A DNA stretch of 64,000 nucleotides from an uncultured Clostridium sp. (GCA_946498245.1 CAMMNN010000008.1:35334-99333); one strand, 5' to 3'; positions 16,871 through 24,640 are shown, counted from the first letter of the stretch. The notes: generated from the sequence alone by a model not told the origin. Numbers and translations are program-made.

Positions 16871-17836
16871 TTAATTTAAAAAGCTAAGAATAATCGGATC
16901 TGTGACAGGGGACGTAAAGGAAAATGCATTATTGCTGCCCTTATAAACATTTCCGTCTACCTCTATAAAATAATTCAGATGGTTTGTTTGAATGCTCTTA
17001 TAAGTATCTGTAGCGCTTCTAAGGCCTAAGGCTTTAGCAAGGGCACAGGCTGTAACGGCAAAATCTCTGCACACCCCGGAATGTTCAATCAGGATTGCGT
17101 AATATTCCTGGTAAGGTTCATTTACTAAATTTGCCGTGTACTCTCCCTCATAATCATAGGAGCTTTTTTGGAGAACTTTTATAATTTCATTAGCCCTCTG
17201 GGCTTCTGTCATATTCTCAAAATCCATGCTGTTCAGCCAATTGCAGAACCATTCGTATATAATCTGCTCTCTTTCTTTTTGAGCATTATAGCTTTCTTCG
17301 TCTACATAAAATGTCGTTCCGTTTCTTTCGGCAACGTACATTCCATCAACTAAAGGCGCAAAATTTGCGATGTCCAAATAGTTGTAATAATCCATCTGTC
17401 CCGTAAGTCTTGCCTGCAAGCTCTCAGAACCAATGATGGAAAAGCCATAATAATCTACAGGAACGCGCAGTCCCCATTCGTCTATCTTATTTGCCAATGG
17501 GTGTTCCGGGTTGTATCCCTCATTGTGCTGTACCTGGTCGCCGGTTTTTTGCGGGAGCTGAGTCGAAAGCCATGCGTCTAAACTCAATCCAACGCTTTCA
17601 TCACCCGCTACTGTGCAGCGATAAACGTAGCCGTTCTCGTCGAAATAATATCCTTCTCCCGTTCCATCGCTGTCAGCGTCGATAAATTTAACGGTATTTA
17701 CGGGATAAGAACCGTCGTCTTCCTGCCACCACCAGCCGTTTTCGTCCTTCTGCCATTGGCCTGCAAAGGCAGTGAGCGAAAGCGATGCCGTAAGCGCCCC
17801 TGTAAGTATGACTGCCAAAACCTTTTTACCTCTCAT
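16871..17836 (-). CDS. Secreted transglutaminase-like protein with cell-wall-binding-type repeat
   Basis: A 321-residue exported protein. The signal peptide ends LTAFA-G at residue 26. An aromatic Trp/Gly-rich zone at 27-75 (GQWQKDENGWWWQEDDGSYP, GYYFDENGYVY) resembles choline/glucan-binding cell-wall repeats. The C-terminal third has a transglutaminase-like core: C256 in HSGVCRDFA and H286 in TNHLNYF. The position matching the catalytic Asp lies around S301-N302, so the third triad residue is not the usual Asp. It is clearly related to the protein at 21836-22576 inside the mobile element (shared GYNP, LTGQMD, NWFCNWLNS-like and DFENM segments). Role unknown: surface cross-linking, proteolysis or peptide processing are all possible. 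Confidence 0.72.
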   Translation of the reverse strand: MRGKKVLAVILTGALTASLSLTAFAGQWQKDENGWWWQEDDGSYPVNTVKFIDADSDGTGEGYYFDENGYVYRCTVAGDESVGLSLDAWLSTQLPQKTGDQVQHNEGYNPEHPLANKIDEWGLRVPVDYYGFSIIGSESLQARLTGQMDYYNYLDIANFAPLVDGMYVAERNGTTFYVDEESYNAQKEREQIIYEWFCNWLNSMDFENMTEAQRANEIIKVLQKSSYDYEGEYTANLVNEPYQEYYAILIEHSGVCRDFAVTACALAKALGLRSATDTYKSIQTNHLNYFIEVDGNVYKGSNNAFSFTSPVTDPIILSFLN

Positions 17837-17868
17837 TATGAAAACTCCCCTTTAAATTTTTATCTGTT

Positions 17869-17916
17869 TTAGACTTTAAAGCGGTAGCCGAAACTCCGTA
17901 CGATGTTTAGCCATAT
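17869..17916 (-). pseudogene. Remnant C-terminal tail of an OmpR-family response regulator
   Basis: On the minus strand the last 15 codons before a TAA read IWLNIVRSFGYRFKV. The final 11 match the conserved end of OmpR/PhoB winged-helix regulators; the intact regulator at 26120 ends IWGVGYRFKV. A TAG lies directly upstream in the same frame and no regulator coding is recognisable beyond it. It is probably a decayed gene end left between the transglutaminase gene and the mobile element. The similarity could be chance because the segment is short. Confidence 0.4.
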
Positions 17917-18014
17917 CTAAATGTCTTATACCTGGTTAAACCTTGTTATTTCTATAAAGTTTTCTCTTTTAACCTTTTCTCTCCCTGTCAAATTTTTTTA
18001 GCCTTGGGAACTTC

Positions 18015-18052
18015 GGTAGTTTTTGTGGTAGTATGGGAGTATCATACTACCA
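18015..18052. repeat. Candidate left attachment-site / integrase-binding region
   Basis: GGTAGT-N5-TGGTAGTAT at 18015-18034 recurs in the same orientation at 26026-26045 with 16 of 20 bases identical. On the left the 9-mer TGGTAGTAT (18026-18034) is also answered by its exact complement ATACTACCA (18044-18052), making a palindrome with a 9-bp centre. Such half-site pairs are usual for tyrosine recombinases. It lies just outside the Xis-like gene. The crossover point cannot be fixed from one sequence. Confidence 0.5.
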
Positions 18053-18115
18053 ACAGGAAAAGGTTCAAAATCATCTTTATCCAAAAAAGACAGCATAGGG
18101 AAAGAATACCCTCCC

Positions 18116-18337
18116 CTATGCCACTTTGCCGTCATACCACGCCCAAAAGGAATTAGCGAATACAACTATCTTCTTACTCCCTATCCTCTCCACCCGAAAA
18201 GGCGGGTCTTCAAGATACTTATAAATAAGACTCTCTGAAACATCAAATAAGTCCATCAAATCTTTTGGCGTTAAAAATAGTTTTCTTCTCAATCCATCTG
18301 GATTCGGGCAAACAGCACATAAATAATTATTTTCCAT
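18116..18337 (-). CDS. Small HTH / excisionase-like protein
   Basis: A 73-residue protein with a MerR/excisionase-type helix-turn-helix: LFLTPKDLMDLFDVSESLIY followed by a wing-like VERIGSKKIVVFANSFWAWY. The start at 18337 follows AAAGGA; a longer frame starting at 18364 is possible. It lies next to the putative left attachment site and points toward it. In an excised circle it would therefore read across the joined site into the integrase gene. A CAVCPNP motif near the N-terminus is unusual for Xis proteins. Confidence 0.65.
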   Translation of the reverse strand: MENNYLCAVCPNPDGLRRKLFLTPKDLMDLFDVSESLIYKYLEDPPFRVERIGSKKIVVFANSFWAWYDGKVA

Positions 18338-18416
18338 AACTGTTTTCCTTTCTGGTTCAAACAATTATGGAGGAAGTCGATACTAGAACGCTCTCTACCT
18401 TTGAACCATAGATATG

Positions 18417-18460
18417 ATAAGTATTGCGTTTTGCATTACTTACGCGTTAGGTGTATCAAC
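18417..18460 (+). other. Candidate origin of transfer (oriT) for the MobV relaxase
   Basis: AAGTATTGC (18419-18427) and GCATTACTT (18433-18441) form an imperfect 9-bp inverted repeat (8 of 9 pairs). It is followed by ACGCGTTAGGTGTATC. This layout, a short hairpin then a T-A-G-x-G-T-G-type nick region, is that of pMV158/MobV origins, and it lies upstream of the relaxase gene. The nick position is inferred by analogy. Confidence 0.5.
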
Positions 18461-18521
18461 TAGCATATTTATTATATCTCTTTCTGCCTGTGTTGTCCAC
18501 AAAAAACTAAAGCGTGGAGCG

Positions 18522-18694
18522 TTGTCAAGGACGGCAACGCCGTTTATTTTATCCTTGACAAAAACGGAACGCCTATACTGGCGTTTGGTGGAACAGTTCT
18601 ATCTGTTCCGCCTTGATTACCCCTATGCCCTTGCACTTCCAAGCCCTCGGCGTTTGAGAGCCAGTTCCAAAATCGCAATTTTGGTATAACTGGC
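18522..18694 (+). other. Hairpin-dense noncoding stretch before the relaxase gene
   Basis: The 437-bp gap between the Xis-like and relaxase genes contains, after the oriT candidate, four successive inverted repeats. They are TTGTCAAGGA/TCCTTGACAA (18522-18561, with an inner CGGC/GCCG), AACGCC/GGCGTT (18568-18585), GGAACAG/CTGTTCC (18590-18609) and GCCAGTT/AACTGGC (18660-18694, with an inner CCAAAAT/ATTTTGG). It may be a single-strand replication origin, relaxase-regulating RNA or part of oriT. An open frame across it has no gene-like features. Confidence 0.45.
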
Positions 18695-18774
18695 TACACC
18701 AAAATTACATACTAATTTTAGAAGCACTGGAACGCTCTAAACGCTTTTTAAATCAAACGGGAGGACTTTTCTAT

Positions 18775-19626
18775 ATGAACATACAAAAATATACCAAAGA
18801 GGCCAGCGGACACCTCTTTAAGCACTTTGAACGGGCAAAAGACACCCACGGAAATTATATTAAATTTGGCAACAGGGATATTGATTTATCAAAGACTTTT
18901 TTAAACTATAATGTAGCCCCTAACCGCGGAATGAACCAATCAGAATATCTCGATAAAAGGCTTTCCGAAGTCTACCACTTGAAACGGAAAGACCTTAATG
19001 TTATGTGTTCGTGGGTCATAACCGCACCCAATGACTTACCACCCGAAAAACGCCACCAGTTTTTCAATGCGGCTTATCGTTTCATGGCGGCACGATACGG
19101 AGAGGAAAATGTTCTATCTGCTTATGTCCATTTGGACGAGAACACGGAGAAAGGACACGCACATATGCACTTTTCTTTTATACCTGTTATCTATGATAAA
19201 AAGAAAAACCGCTACAAGGTATCTGCTAAGGAAGTGATAAATAAAATGGAACTGCAAAAGATACACAAAGAAGCAGAAACCTATCTGTCAAAAGCCTTAA
19301 AATCCTCTGTTCATCTTCTCAACGGAACCACCAAACAAGGAAACAAGACGATAGCAGAATTAAAGATGTTTAATGATCGTATCGAAAAAGAGCGTGAGGA
19401 TTTTAGAACGCTCTCAAAAATAACCGAAAATCTGGCGGACGATATAGCGGAGAAGGAACAGAAAATCGAGGAATTAAAAAAAGAGCAGGACAGGCTAAAT
19501 GAGATATGCAGGAAATTGAGAGAACTTATAAAAGCCCTGTTTCCGGATGTTATGAAACTCATTGAAAAAGACAGAGAGAAGCAACGAGAACGGCAGAGAG
19601 AAAAAATTTTATCCATATCGAGATAA
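18775..19626 (+). CDS. MobV-family relaxase (Mob/Pre plasmid recombination enzyme)
   Basis: A 283-residue relaxase that would nick oriT and pilot the strand during conjugative mobilisation. The N-terminal motif YTKEASGHLFKHFERA is at residues 6-21, and the metal-binding motif HLDENTEKGHAHMHFSFIPV matches the MobV HxDE...HxHxxxVP signature. The C-terminal 90 residues are a charged coiled coil (KEREDFRTLSKITENLAD, EKIEELKKEQDRLNE). At 283 residues it is shorter than many MobV proteins (about 400-500), mainly in the C-terminal part. GGGAGG lies 10 nt before the ATG. No mating-pair formation genes are present, fitting a mobilizable element. Confidence 0.9.
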   Translation: MNIQKYTKEASGHLFKHFERAKDTHGNYIKFGNRDIDLSKTFLNYNVAPNRGMNQSEYLDKRLSEVYHLKRKDLNVMCSWVITAPNDLPPEKRHQFFNAAYRFMAARYGEENVLSAYVHLDENTEKGHAHMHFSFIPVIYDKKKNRYKVSAKEVINKMELQKIHKEAETYLSKALKSSVHLLNGTTKQGNKTIAELKMFNDRIEKEREDFRTLSKITENLADDIAEKEQKIEELKKEQDRLNEICRKLRELIKALFPDVMKLIEKDREKQRERQREKILSISR

Positions 19627-19690
19627 AAACGGGCGATTTCCCCTAACACTTCTTTCATAGTATTATTGAATGTAAAGGAGGTACACGATT

Positions 19691-19843
19691 ATGGAAAAAT
19701 CGCTTGATGAACTGATAGCAGAAGCCCGCCGGGAATGTGAAGCGGAAAAACTTGCCAAAAAGAAAAAGCGGTATAGTGAAGATGAAGTTGAGGAACTGGT
19801 AAGACTTATAAATAATCTTAATGAAATTGAAGAAATGCGATAA
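19691..19843 (+). CDS. Small 50-residue charged protein in the mobilization module
   Basis: A 50-codon ORF with an excellent site (AAAGGAGG, 9 nt before the ATG), 64 bp after the relaxase. It begins MEKSLDELIAEARRECEAEK and is almost entirely charged and helical, so likely a short coiled coil. It is followed by an intrinsic terminator, marking the end of the relaxase transcript. It may be an accessory mobilization factor or an anti-repressor-like peptide. No family recognised. Confidence 0.6.
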   Translation: MEKSLDELIAEARRECEAEKLAKKKKRYSEDEVEELVRLINNLNEIEEMR

Positions 19844-19890
19844 CTTTCAAATTTGTACGATTTTTTATCTTTTCATATTTTGTTCGGTCA

Positions 19891-19930
19891 AAAGGATATG
19901 AGGGCACAGGCTTTTCATATCCTTCTTTTT
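19891..19930 (+). terminator. Intrinsic terminator after the relaxase module
   Basis: AAGGATATGA (19892-19901) pairs with TCATATCCTT (19915-19924), followed by CTTTTTATT. A 10-bp stem and a T tract are visible. Confidence 0.75.
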
Positions 19931-20065
19931 ATTCATATTTTATTCATAAATTGTTTACAATTTGTCCACTTTTTGTCCCTTTTGAACTTACATTATACTG
20001 GTGAATCAAAAAAATAAATTGTTTGGAGCGGTCGGCGTCGTCCACCGCCATGTAAAGGAGAAAAT

Positions 20066-20470
20066 ATGATAAATAGAAAAAATCGTAGAAACCTAACATC
20101 ACTTGAGTATACAGGACTTGAAAGCCTTCTGCAACGTATTATAACTGAATACGAAGAAAGCCTCGGAATACTTTCCGAAGAACAGACACCCGTTAATGCT
20201 ATTACGAGAAGGTCGGCTCGCAGTGTTGAAATTTTTGATGGCGCATATGACGCATATACTCTCAATGGTTTTGCAATAAAAGCAATCTCTTACAAAAACA
20301 GTATATGCGAATTGCAGGGATTTTTCCTTAACGGCAAGGATATTGAAGATTGCGAGGAAGAAGATTACATCTTGATAGATATAACCTCAATGCTTGATGA
20401 AGAATATATTGACCTTGATTGGCTTATGGAACAAATTGAAAACGAACATGAAAAGAAAGGAAATCGGTAA
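20066..20470 (+). CDS. Hypothetical protein, first of two tandem paralogues
   Basis: A 134-residue cytoplasmic acidic protein with no signal peptide or membrane segment. It shares a scaffold with the next gene: LEYTGLESLLQRII, then ITRR, then VEIFDGAYDAYT, ending in an acidic helix. The ATG follows AAAGGAG. The two genes are separated by 1 nt, so they are co-transcribed, and a terminator follows the pair. The conserved ITRR...FDGxYDxYT core suggests a common fold. I do not recognise the family. Their position between the mobilization genes and the secreted proteins marks them as element cargo or accessory factors. Confidence 0.7.
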   Translation: MINRKNRRNLTSLEYTGLESLLQRIITEYEESLGILSEEQTPVNAITRRSARSVEIFDGAYDAYTLNGFAIKAISYKNSICELQGFFLNGKDIEDCEEEDYILIDITSMLDEEYIDLDWLMEQIENEHEKKGNR

Positions 20471-20471
20471 A

Positions 20472-20864
20472 ATGAAGTACGGTAAAACAAATTTAGAATA
20501 TTTCGGATTGGAAACACTTTTTCAGAACATCATAAACGCAAATGAAGCAGTTATGGGTATTTGCGGCGGATACACAAAATCTGTGGACATCACAAGGCGG
20601 ATACCAGCAGGTCTTGAGGTCTTTGACGGAGAATATGATGTATATACTGTCGGCGAGATGGCTGTATCGGCTCTGCGTTGCTACAACGGCAAATACTACC
20701 TTTACGGCTATGACATGAGAAACAGGGAAATTGAAAACCTCAGCTTTGATGAAACGCCAGACGTAAAAGTGAATATAAGCGAGTTTGCCGAAAGCTATCA
20801 TGTTGACATTGACAAACTGCTTTTAAAGATACATAGGGCGGTTGGAAAATCAAAAAGAGCATAA
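20472..20864 (+). CDS. Hypothetical protein, second tandem paralogue
   Basis: A 130-residue paralogue of the preceding protein (LEYFGLETLFQNII, DITRR, LEVFDGEYDVYT). It starts 1 nt after the upstream stop; I chose this ATG over an out-of-family upstream one because the homology begins here. The two copies diverge most in their middle and C-terminal parts, while the N-terminal 70 residues keep spacing, which points to duplication followed by specialisation. A pair of this kind could form a heterodimer. Function unknown. Confidence 0.72.
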   Translation: MKYGKTNLEYFGLETLFQNIINANEAVMGICGGYTKSVDITRRIPAGLEVFDGEYDVYTVGEMAVSALRCYNGKYYLYGYDMRNREIENLSFDETPDVKVNISEFAESYHVDIDKLLLKIHRAVGKSKRA

Positions 20865-20900
20865 GTTTAAGGGAGAGGGCTTCTCTCCCCAGCACTTGTA

Positions 20901-20929
20901 AAAAGAGCGTCCATAGCGGGCGCTCTTTT
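20901..20929. terminator. Intrinsic terminator after the tandem paralogues
   Basis: AAAAGAGCG pairs with CGCTCTTTT across an 11-nt loop, with U-rich tails possible on both strands. It separates this pair from the convergent secreted protein gene at 20982. Confidence 0.78.
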
Positions 20930-20981
20930 AATACATTGATTTTTTGTGTGTCAGATACAAAAAGGGAGGCTTGGGATTTTA

Positions 20982-21791
20982 TCAGCTAATTCCTAATGAA
21001 GATAGTATTTCTTTTGATGGGCTATAGATTGCGCCATATCTTGCTTCATCCCGACTAAGATCGGCAGATGTTAAATTATATGTGTCAGAACCATATGCCG
21101 CTATAGCAGAAGCATCATAATAATACCATTCCCCATTGATTTTTACATAATTCCATTGATGGCTATATGTTTCTACAACAATAGAGTCCATCCCTAATAA
21201 TCTAGTAATTAAGTGATATGTTTCCGCAAAACTACGGCACCCTCCAGATTTATAAAGTAATATATTTCCAATCGTCCCAAGTGGTAGCTGTTGTTTTCCA
21301 TAGTTTGCTCCATTTGTGATAAACTCACCCGCTTTTTGTGCCTTTGTCAAATCATCAGCGTTCCTCCAATCAAAGGAATTAAGGAAATCACAAATCATTC
21401 CAATCATTTGATTAGCCTGCTCATATGTAAGGCTGTTTGCGTCCGCAATATACTGAATCGGGTCGGTTGCCACGCCATCACCATTCCGATAAGTTTCACC
21501 CGCTAATACTGCCGCTACTGCCGCAAGATTAGAGGAGCCGTTATTGATATATTGATACTTATCTGTATAAGGTAGCCATGCACCATTAGCAGAAGCTATC
21601 ATTGGGTCGGTGTACCCCGTATCATTTAACCCAAACTGTTCTAACAGGCCGGCCAGCGGATAATTCGGGTCGTAGGCTTCATTTTCCGCTTGAGTTTGTA
21701 CCTCTTGATTTGCGAACGCCGTTATATTTGATGAAAGCGTAAGGGAAACAGCAAGTGCGCAGGCAATCATTTTATAAAGTTTCTTTCTCAT
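20982..21791 (-). CDS. Secreted transglutaminase-like protein with intact Cys-His-Asp triad
   Basis: A 269-residue exported protein. The signal peptide ends ITAFA-N near residue 28. A helical region follows, then a transglutaminase-like core: C185 in KSGGCRSFAET, H211 in YSHQWNYV and D226 in EWYYYDAS, the canonical spacing of the papain-like TGc domain. Unlike its relatives at 16871 and 21836 it keeps the catalytic Asp and lacks the Trp-rich cell-wall-type repeat. The ATG is 45 bp downstream of the neighbouring paralogue's stop, so the two are probably co-transcribed. Such domains act as cross-linkers or cysteine proteases outside the cell. Substrate unknown. Confidence 0.75.
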   Translation of the reverse strand: MRKKLYKMIACALAVSLTLSSNITAFANQEVQTQAENEAYDPNYPLAGLLEQFGLNDTGYTDPMIASANGAWLPYTDKYQYINNGSSNLAAVAAVLAGETYRNGDGVATDPIQYIADANSLTYEQANQMIGMICDFLNSFDWRNADDLTKAQKAGEFITNGANYGKQQLPLGTIGNILLYKSGGCRSFAETYHLITRLLGMDSIVVETYSHQWNYVKINGEWYYYDASAIAAYGSDTYNLTSADLSRDEARYGAIYSPSKEILSSLGIS

Positions 21792-21835
21792 GTTTTACCT
21801 CCCCAAAACATGGTTTCTAATTTGATTATACCCCA

Positions 21836-22576
21836 TCACTGGAAGTATACGTAATCTGGAGTTGGTGTGTCAAGGTTTAATACATTATTTTGTCCAAAAT
21901 AGCCAACACCATCTACCTGGATATAATAAACTGCGTGATCTCCAGTTCCAGAAACGGCAGCTTTTAATCCAAGGGCTTTTGCTAAAGAAGCTGCTGTCAT
22001 AGCGCATTCTGCACAGGCGCCCTTTTTATTAATTAATGTATTAATGTATGTATCTTTAGTGCTATTATCATCATGTTGAAATTCTATATTGGACATGACT
22101 TTTTGAATTTCTCTTGCCTTTTCCATTTCAGACATATTCTCAAAATCAACGCTATTCAGCCAATTACAGAACCAATTATAAAGGAGCTGCTCACTATTTC
22201 TATGCCAATCGTAATCTTCCTGTTCTGTATAGAACCTTGTTCCTGTTTCGGGATTTATCCACTCTCCAACTGGAGCAGCAAAATACTGATCCATCTGACC
22301 TGTCAGCATTGCTTGAACATTATTATTACAAATATAAAAGCCCGTAAGCGTCTGCATTGGAAGTCTTAAATTCCACTCATCAATCTTTCCGGCCAGCGGC
22401 GCAGCAGGGTTATAGCCGTCATTGTGGTGTACGCTTCCCGTGGTGTCCTGCCCCTCCGCAAGTTCTACCCATTGACCGTTTGCGTCCTGCGCCCATTGTC
22501 CTGCATAAGAAAGACTTGCCACCGACAGCGCAAATACAGTTGTAAACGCCAGCGTCTTAAAATATCTGTTTCTCAT
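21836..22576 (-). CDS. Secreted transglutaminase-like protein, paralogue of 16871-17836
   Basis: A 246-residue exported protein. The signal peptide ends SLSYA-G near residue 26, followed by a degenerate Trp repeat (GQWAQDANGQWVE). The middle region is shared with the chromosomal copy: GYNPAAPLAGKIDEWNLR, LTGQMD, NWFCNWLNSVDFENMSE. The core has C188 in KKGACAECAM and H214 in GDHAVYYI, but the Asp position is replaced around Q229-N230. The start at 22576 is supported by AAAGGGG. It is the upstream gene of the two-gene secreted module on the element. A second cysteine (C191) right after the nucleophile is odd and might form a disulfide or redox switch. Confidence 0.73.
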   Translation of the reverse strand: MRNRYFKTLAFTTVFALSVASLSYAGQWAQDANGQWVELAEGQDTTGSVHHNDGYNPAAPLAGKIDEWNLRLPMQTLTGFYICNNNVQAMLTGQMDQYFAAPVGEWINPETGTRFYTEQEDYDWHRNSEQLLYNWFCNWLNSVDFENMSEMEKAREIQKVMSNIEFQHDDNSTKDTYINTLINKKGACAECAMTAASLAKALGLKAAVSGTGDHAVYYIQVDGVGYFGQNNVLNLDTPTPDYVYFQ

Positions 22577-22761
22577 AGTAAATCCCCTTTCCACACATTA
22601 TGATTTCATTTTAAACTTGTTTTTAAAGCATTTCAACAATTTTCCAACATCTTTATCATACCATTATTACACCTGTATTTCAATACAGCCTATATAATTT
22701 TACATCTTATTTTTACACACCTCTATTTTTATAATCTCTATAAAAAAGCAGGTGATACGCG

Positions 22762-22968
22762 ATGGGACATATCGAAATAAAGTTGGAAGAATATCTGAAA
22801 GTCAACGGCATAAGTAAAAATAAAATATGCCAGAACTGCGGACTTCAAAGGACACAACTAAACAATTATTGTAAAAACAAGGTTTGTCGTGTTGACCTTA
22901 TGATTCTGGCAAAACTCTGCGACTACCTGGATTGTTCTGTTTCTGACATTCTCGAATATAAAAAGTAA
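22762..22968 (+). CDS. Small XRE/Cro-type HTH regulator
   Basis: A 68-residue single-domain helix-turn-helix protein. Helices VNGISKNKICQNCGLQRTQLNNYC fit a Cro/CI DNA-binding domain, followed by VDLMILAKLCDYLDCSVSDIL, the standard helix 4-5 signature. AGGTGA lies upstream of the ATG. It converges with the replication gene and is divergent from the secreted protein pair, so it probably controls element functions such as replication copy number or excision. That role is inferred. Confidence 0.82.
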   Translation: MGHIEIKLEEYLKVNGISKNKICQNCGLQRTQLNNYCKNKVCRVDLMILAKLCDYLDCSVSDILEYKK

Positions 22969-22989
22969 AGGGCGGCCTTGTGCCTCCCT

Positions 22990-24543
22990 TTAACTGTCCT
23001 GTTTCATATCTGCTTTTATATATCTTATCGTCCGCTCTGAACAATCGAGAGCCTCTGCAAGTTCTTTCGCTGTCATATTGCTATGTTCCTTTATAAATTC
23101 CATGCGACGCTGTTTTAATTCAGTTTTCCTTTTCCGGCTATCCCCGTATCTCTTATTATCATAACGCTTTAAGGCCCTTTTCCGCCGTTCCTCTCTCTGC
23201 CCCTCGGTATAACAGGCATAGGACTTTTCTAAGTCGCAGGATTGAAAGTTTAAAAGCTCTGCGATTCTTTCGTTTGTATATGTATAGTCGGTTTGGGATT
23301 GATAAACAGATTGTAATATTTGATCGGCTTCGTTTATGAAACCGTTATCTATACAATCATACAGAATCGCTTCTACGTCCTCTATGCTGAATCTGGCCTT
23401 TTTACAGTAAACTGCCAGTATATGACAGAAGATAGCGCGGTAGCCTTGTGGAACGGTATATCTCCGTATTGCATAATTTTGTAAATCCCGTATGATACGC
23501 AAGTATCTGCGCTTCGGAGAAAGAGGCTCTTGTATCAGTTCTTTTATAACAGTTCCTGTTCGAGTATCTCTGCCTCTGCTCTGGCTAACTTCATCGGGAA
23601 TATCGTATTTGATCCCGCTTTTCTTTTGCCTCCCTTTCGTCAAAGGTCGTTTACTTATCTGCGGCCCCTTTGTCGCTTTCTCCGCCTTATCCTTTCGCTC
23701 TCTCCAAGTGCCATTTTTTATCATAGTAGCTTTCCGCTTCTCGGAACGCCTCTTGATATTCTCACTGACATATGTATCAACCGCCTCATTGGAACATCTG
23801 AAAAAATCAAGTCTTATGATACCCCTGTCTTTTGACTTATTGATATGAAAGAGCCTTGTTATTTTAATGTTGTTTATATCTTTTACATTCCTGCTGTTGG
23901 GAAATCTTAAAATTCTCGATTTGTTCCGACAAGCTATGTCTGCTTTAAAATATGTTATCAAATAATCCGTATATTGCTTTCTCAGGTCTGTCCCTTGCCC
24001 GGATGTTAAATCAATTTCCCCTACCAGCCAATAAAGATGAAGCCCATGCCCGCTTGCAACTACCCAATTAGGCAATACTTCCTCTGTTAAGTGATAAACT
24101 TCGCAAAGCCAGTTTTTTATCCTGCTCTCGTCTATCCGCGAAAAGTCCATTCCCTCTATATCGTCAATATCAATATAAATCGTGTTAATTCTTGAAACGT
24201 TCCTGTCAGTCCTCCAACCCGTAAAGAGTGCTGGCGAAAAGTATAAGTTCACGTTTTTATCTGCAAGGATTGATAAATCCCTCAATGCCTGCTCCCTATC
24301 GCCATACGAGAAATTATAGCTTATTCCTTCGGAAGATGAAGCCATGCACCAGATACACTCGTTTCTACCAAGTGCGGGAAAAACATCATTGAAAAACCGC
24401 TTCAACTCTGCTTTCATACTTATACACCGAGATAAACGGCATTTTATCCATAAGTCAAAAACAAAGAAATATTTGTCGCTATTATGTTCCATATCGTCAT
24501 GGCTTTCGTCAAACTCAATCATTAAATCTTTATACTTTCCCAT
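22990..24543 (-). CDS. AEP-superfamily primase-type replication protein
   Basis: A protein of about 517 residues. The AEP primase/polymerase motifs are visible: YIDIDDIEG (D125, D127, with D128) as the metal-binding acidic motif and ASGHGLHLYW (residues 163-172) as the nucleotide-binding motif. A basic linker follows, and the C-terminus carries an HTH (MTAKELAEALDCSERTIRYIK). This combination is that of plasmid and ICE replication initiators that prime and perhaps extend DNA. The start at 24543 follows GGAGG; a longer frame at 24594 has no site. It suggests the excised element replicates as a circle. Confidence 0.75.
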   Translation of the reverse strand: MGKYKDLMIEFDESHDDMEHNSDKYFFVFDLWIKCRLSRCISMKAELKRFFNDVFPALGRNECIWCMASSSEGISYNFSYGDREQALRDLSILADKNVNLYFSPALFTGWRTDRNVSRINTIYIDIDDIEGMDFSRIDESRIKNWLCEVYHLTEEVLPNWVVASGHGLHLYWLVGEIDLTSGQGTDLRKQYTDYLITYFKADIACRNKSRILRFPNSRNVKDINNIKITRLFHINKSKDRGIIRLDFFRCSNEAVDTYVSENIKRRSEKRKATMIKNGTWRERKDKAEKATKGPQISKRPLTKGRQKKSGIKYDIPDEVSQSRGRDTRTGTVIKELIQEPLSPKRRYLRIIRDLQNYAIRRYTVPQGYRAIFCHILAVYCKKARFSIEDVEAILYDCIDNGFINEADQILQSVYQSQTDYTYTNERIAELLNFQSCDLEKSYACYTEGQREERRKRALKRYDNKRYGDSRKRKTELKQRRMEFIKEHSNMTAKELAEALDCSERTIRYIKADMKQDS

Positions 24544-24621
24544 AAAAATCCTCCAGCATAGTTTTTTCAAAAATAGTATGTATGAAAATCCCAAAATCTC
24601 ACATCAAAAGAGATGATAATA

Positions 24622-24640
24622 TGGTAGTATATATATACTA
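24622..24640. promoter_or_regulatory. Palindrome in the replication-gene upstream region
   Basis: TGGTAGTAT (24622-24630), the same 9-mer found at both element ends, overlaps a perfect 16-bp palindrome TAGTATATATATACTA (24625-24640). It lies about 80 bp before the replication protein start. It may be an operator, an iteron or an extra integrase/Xis arm site. Confidence 0.4.

Noticed and set aside
18414..18689. A 91-codon plus-strand frame between the Xis-like and relaxase genes
   Set aside because: It runs straight through the oriT candidate and four hairpins, has no ribosome binding site and no recognisable domain; the DNA structure explains the region better.
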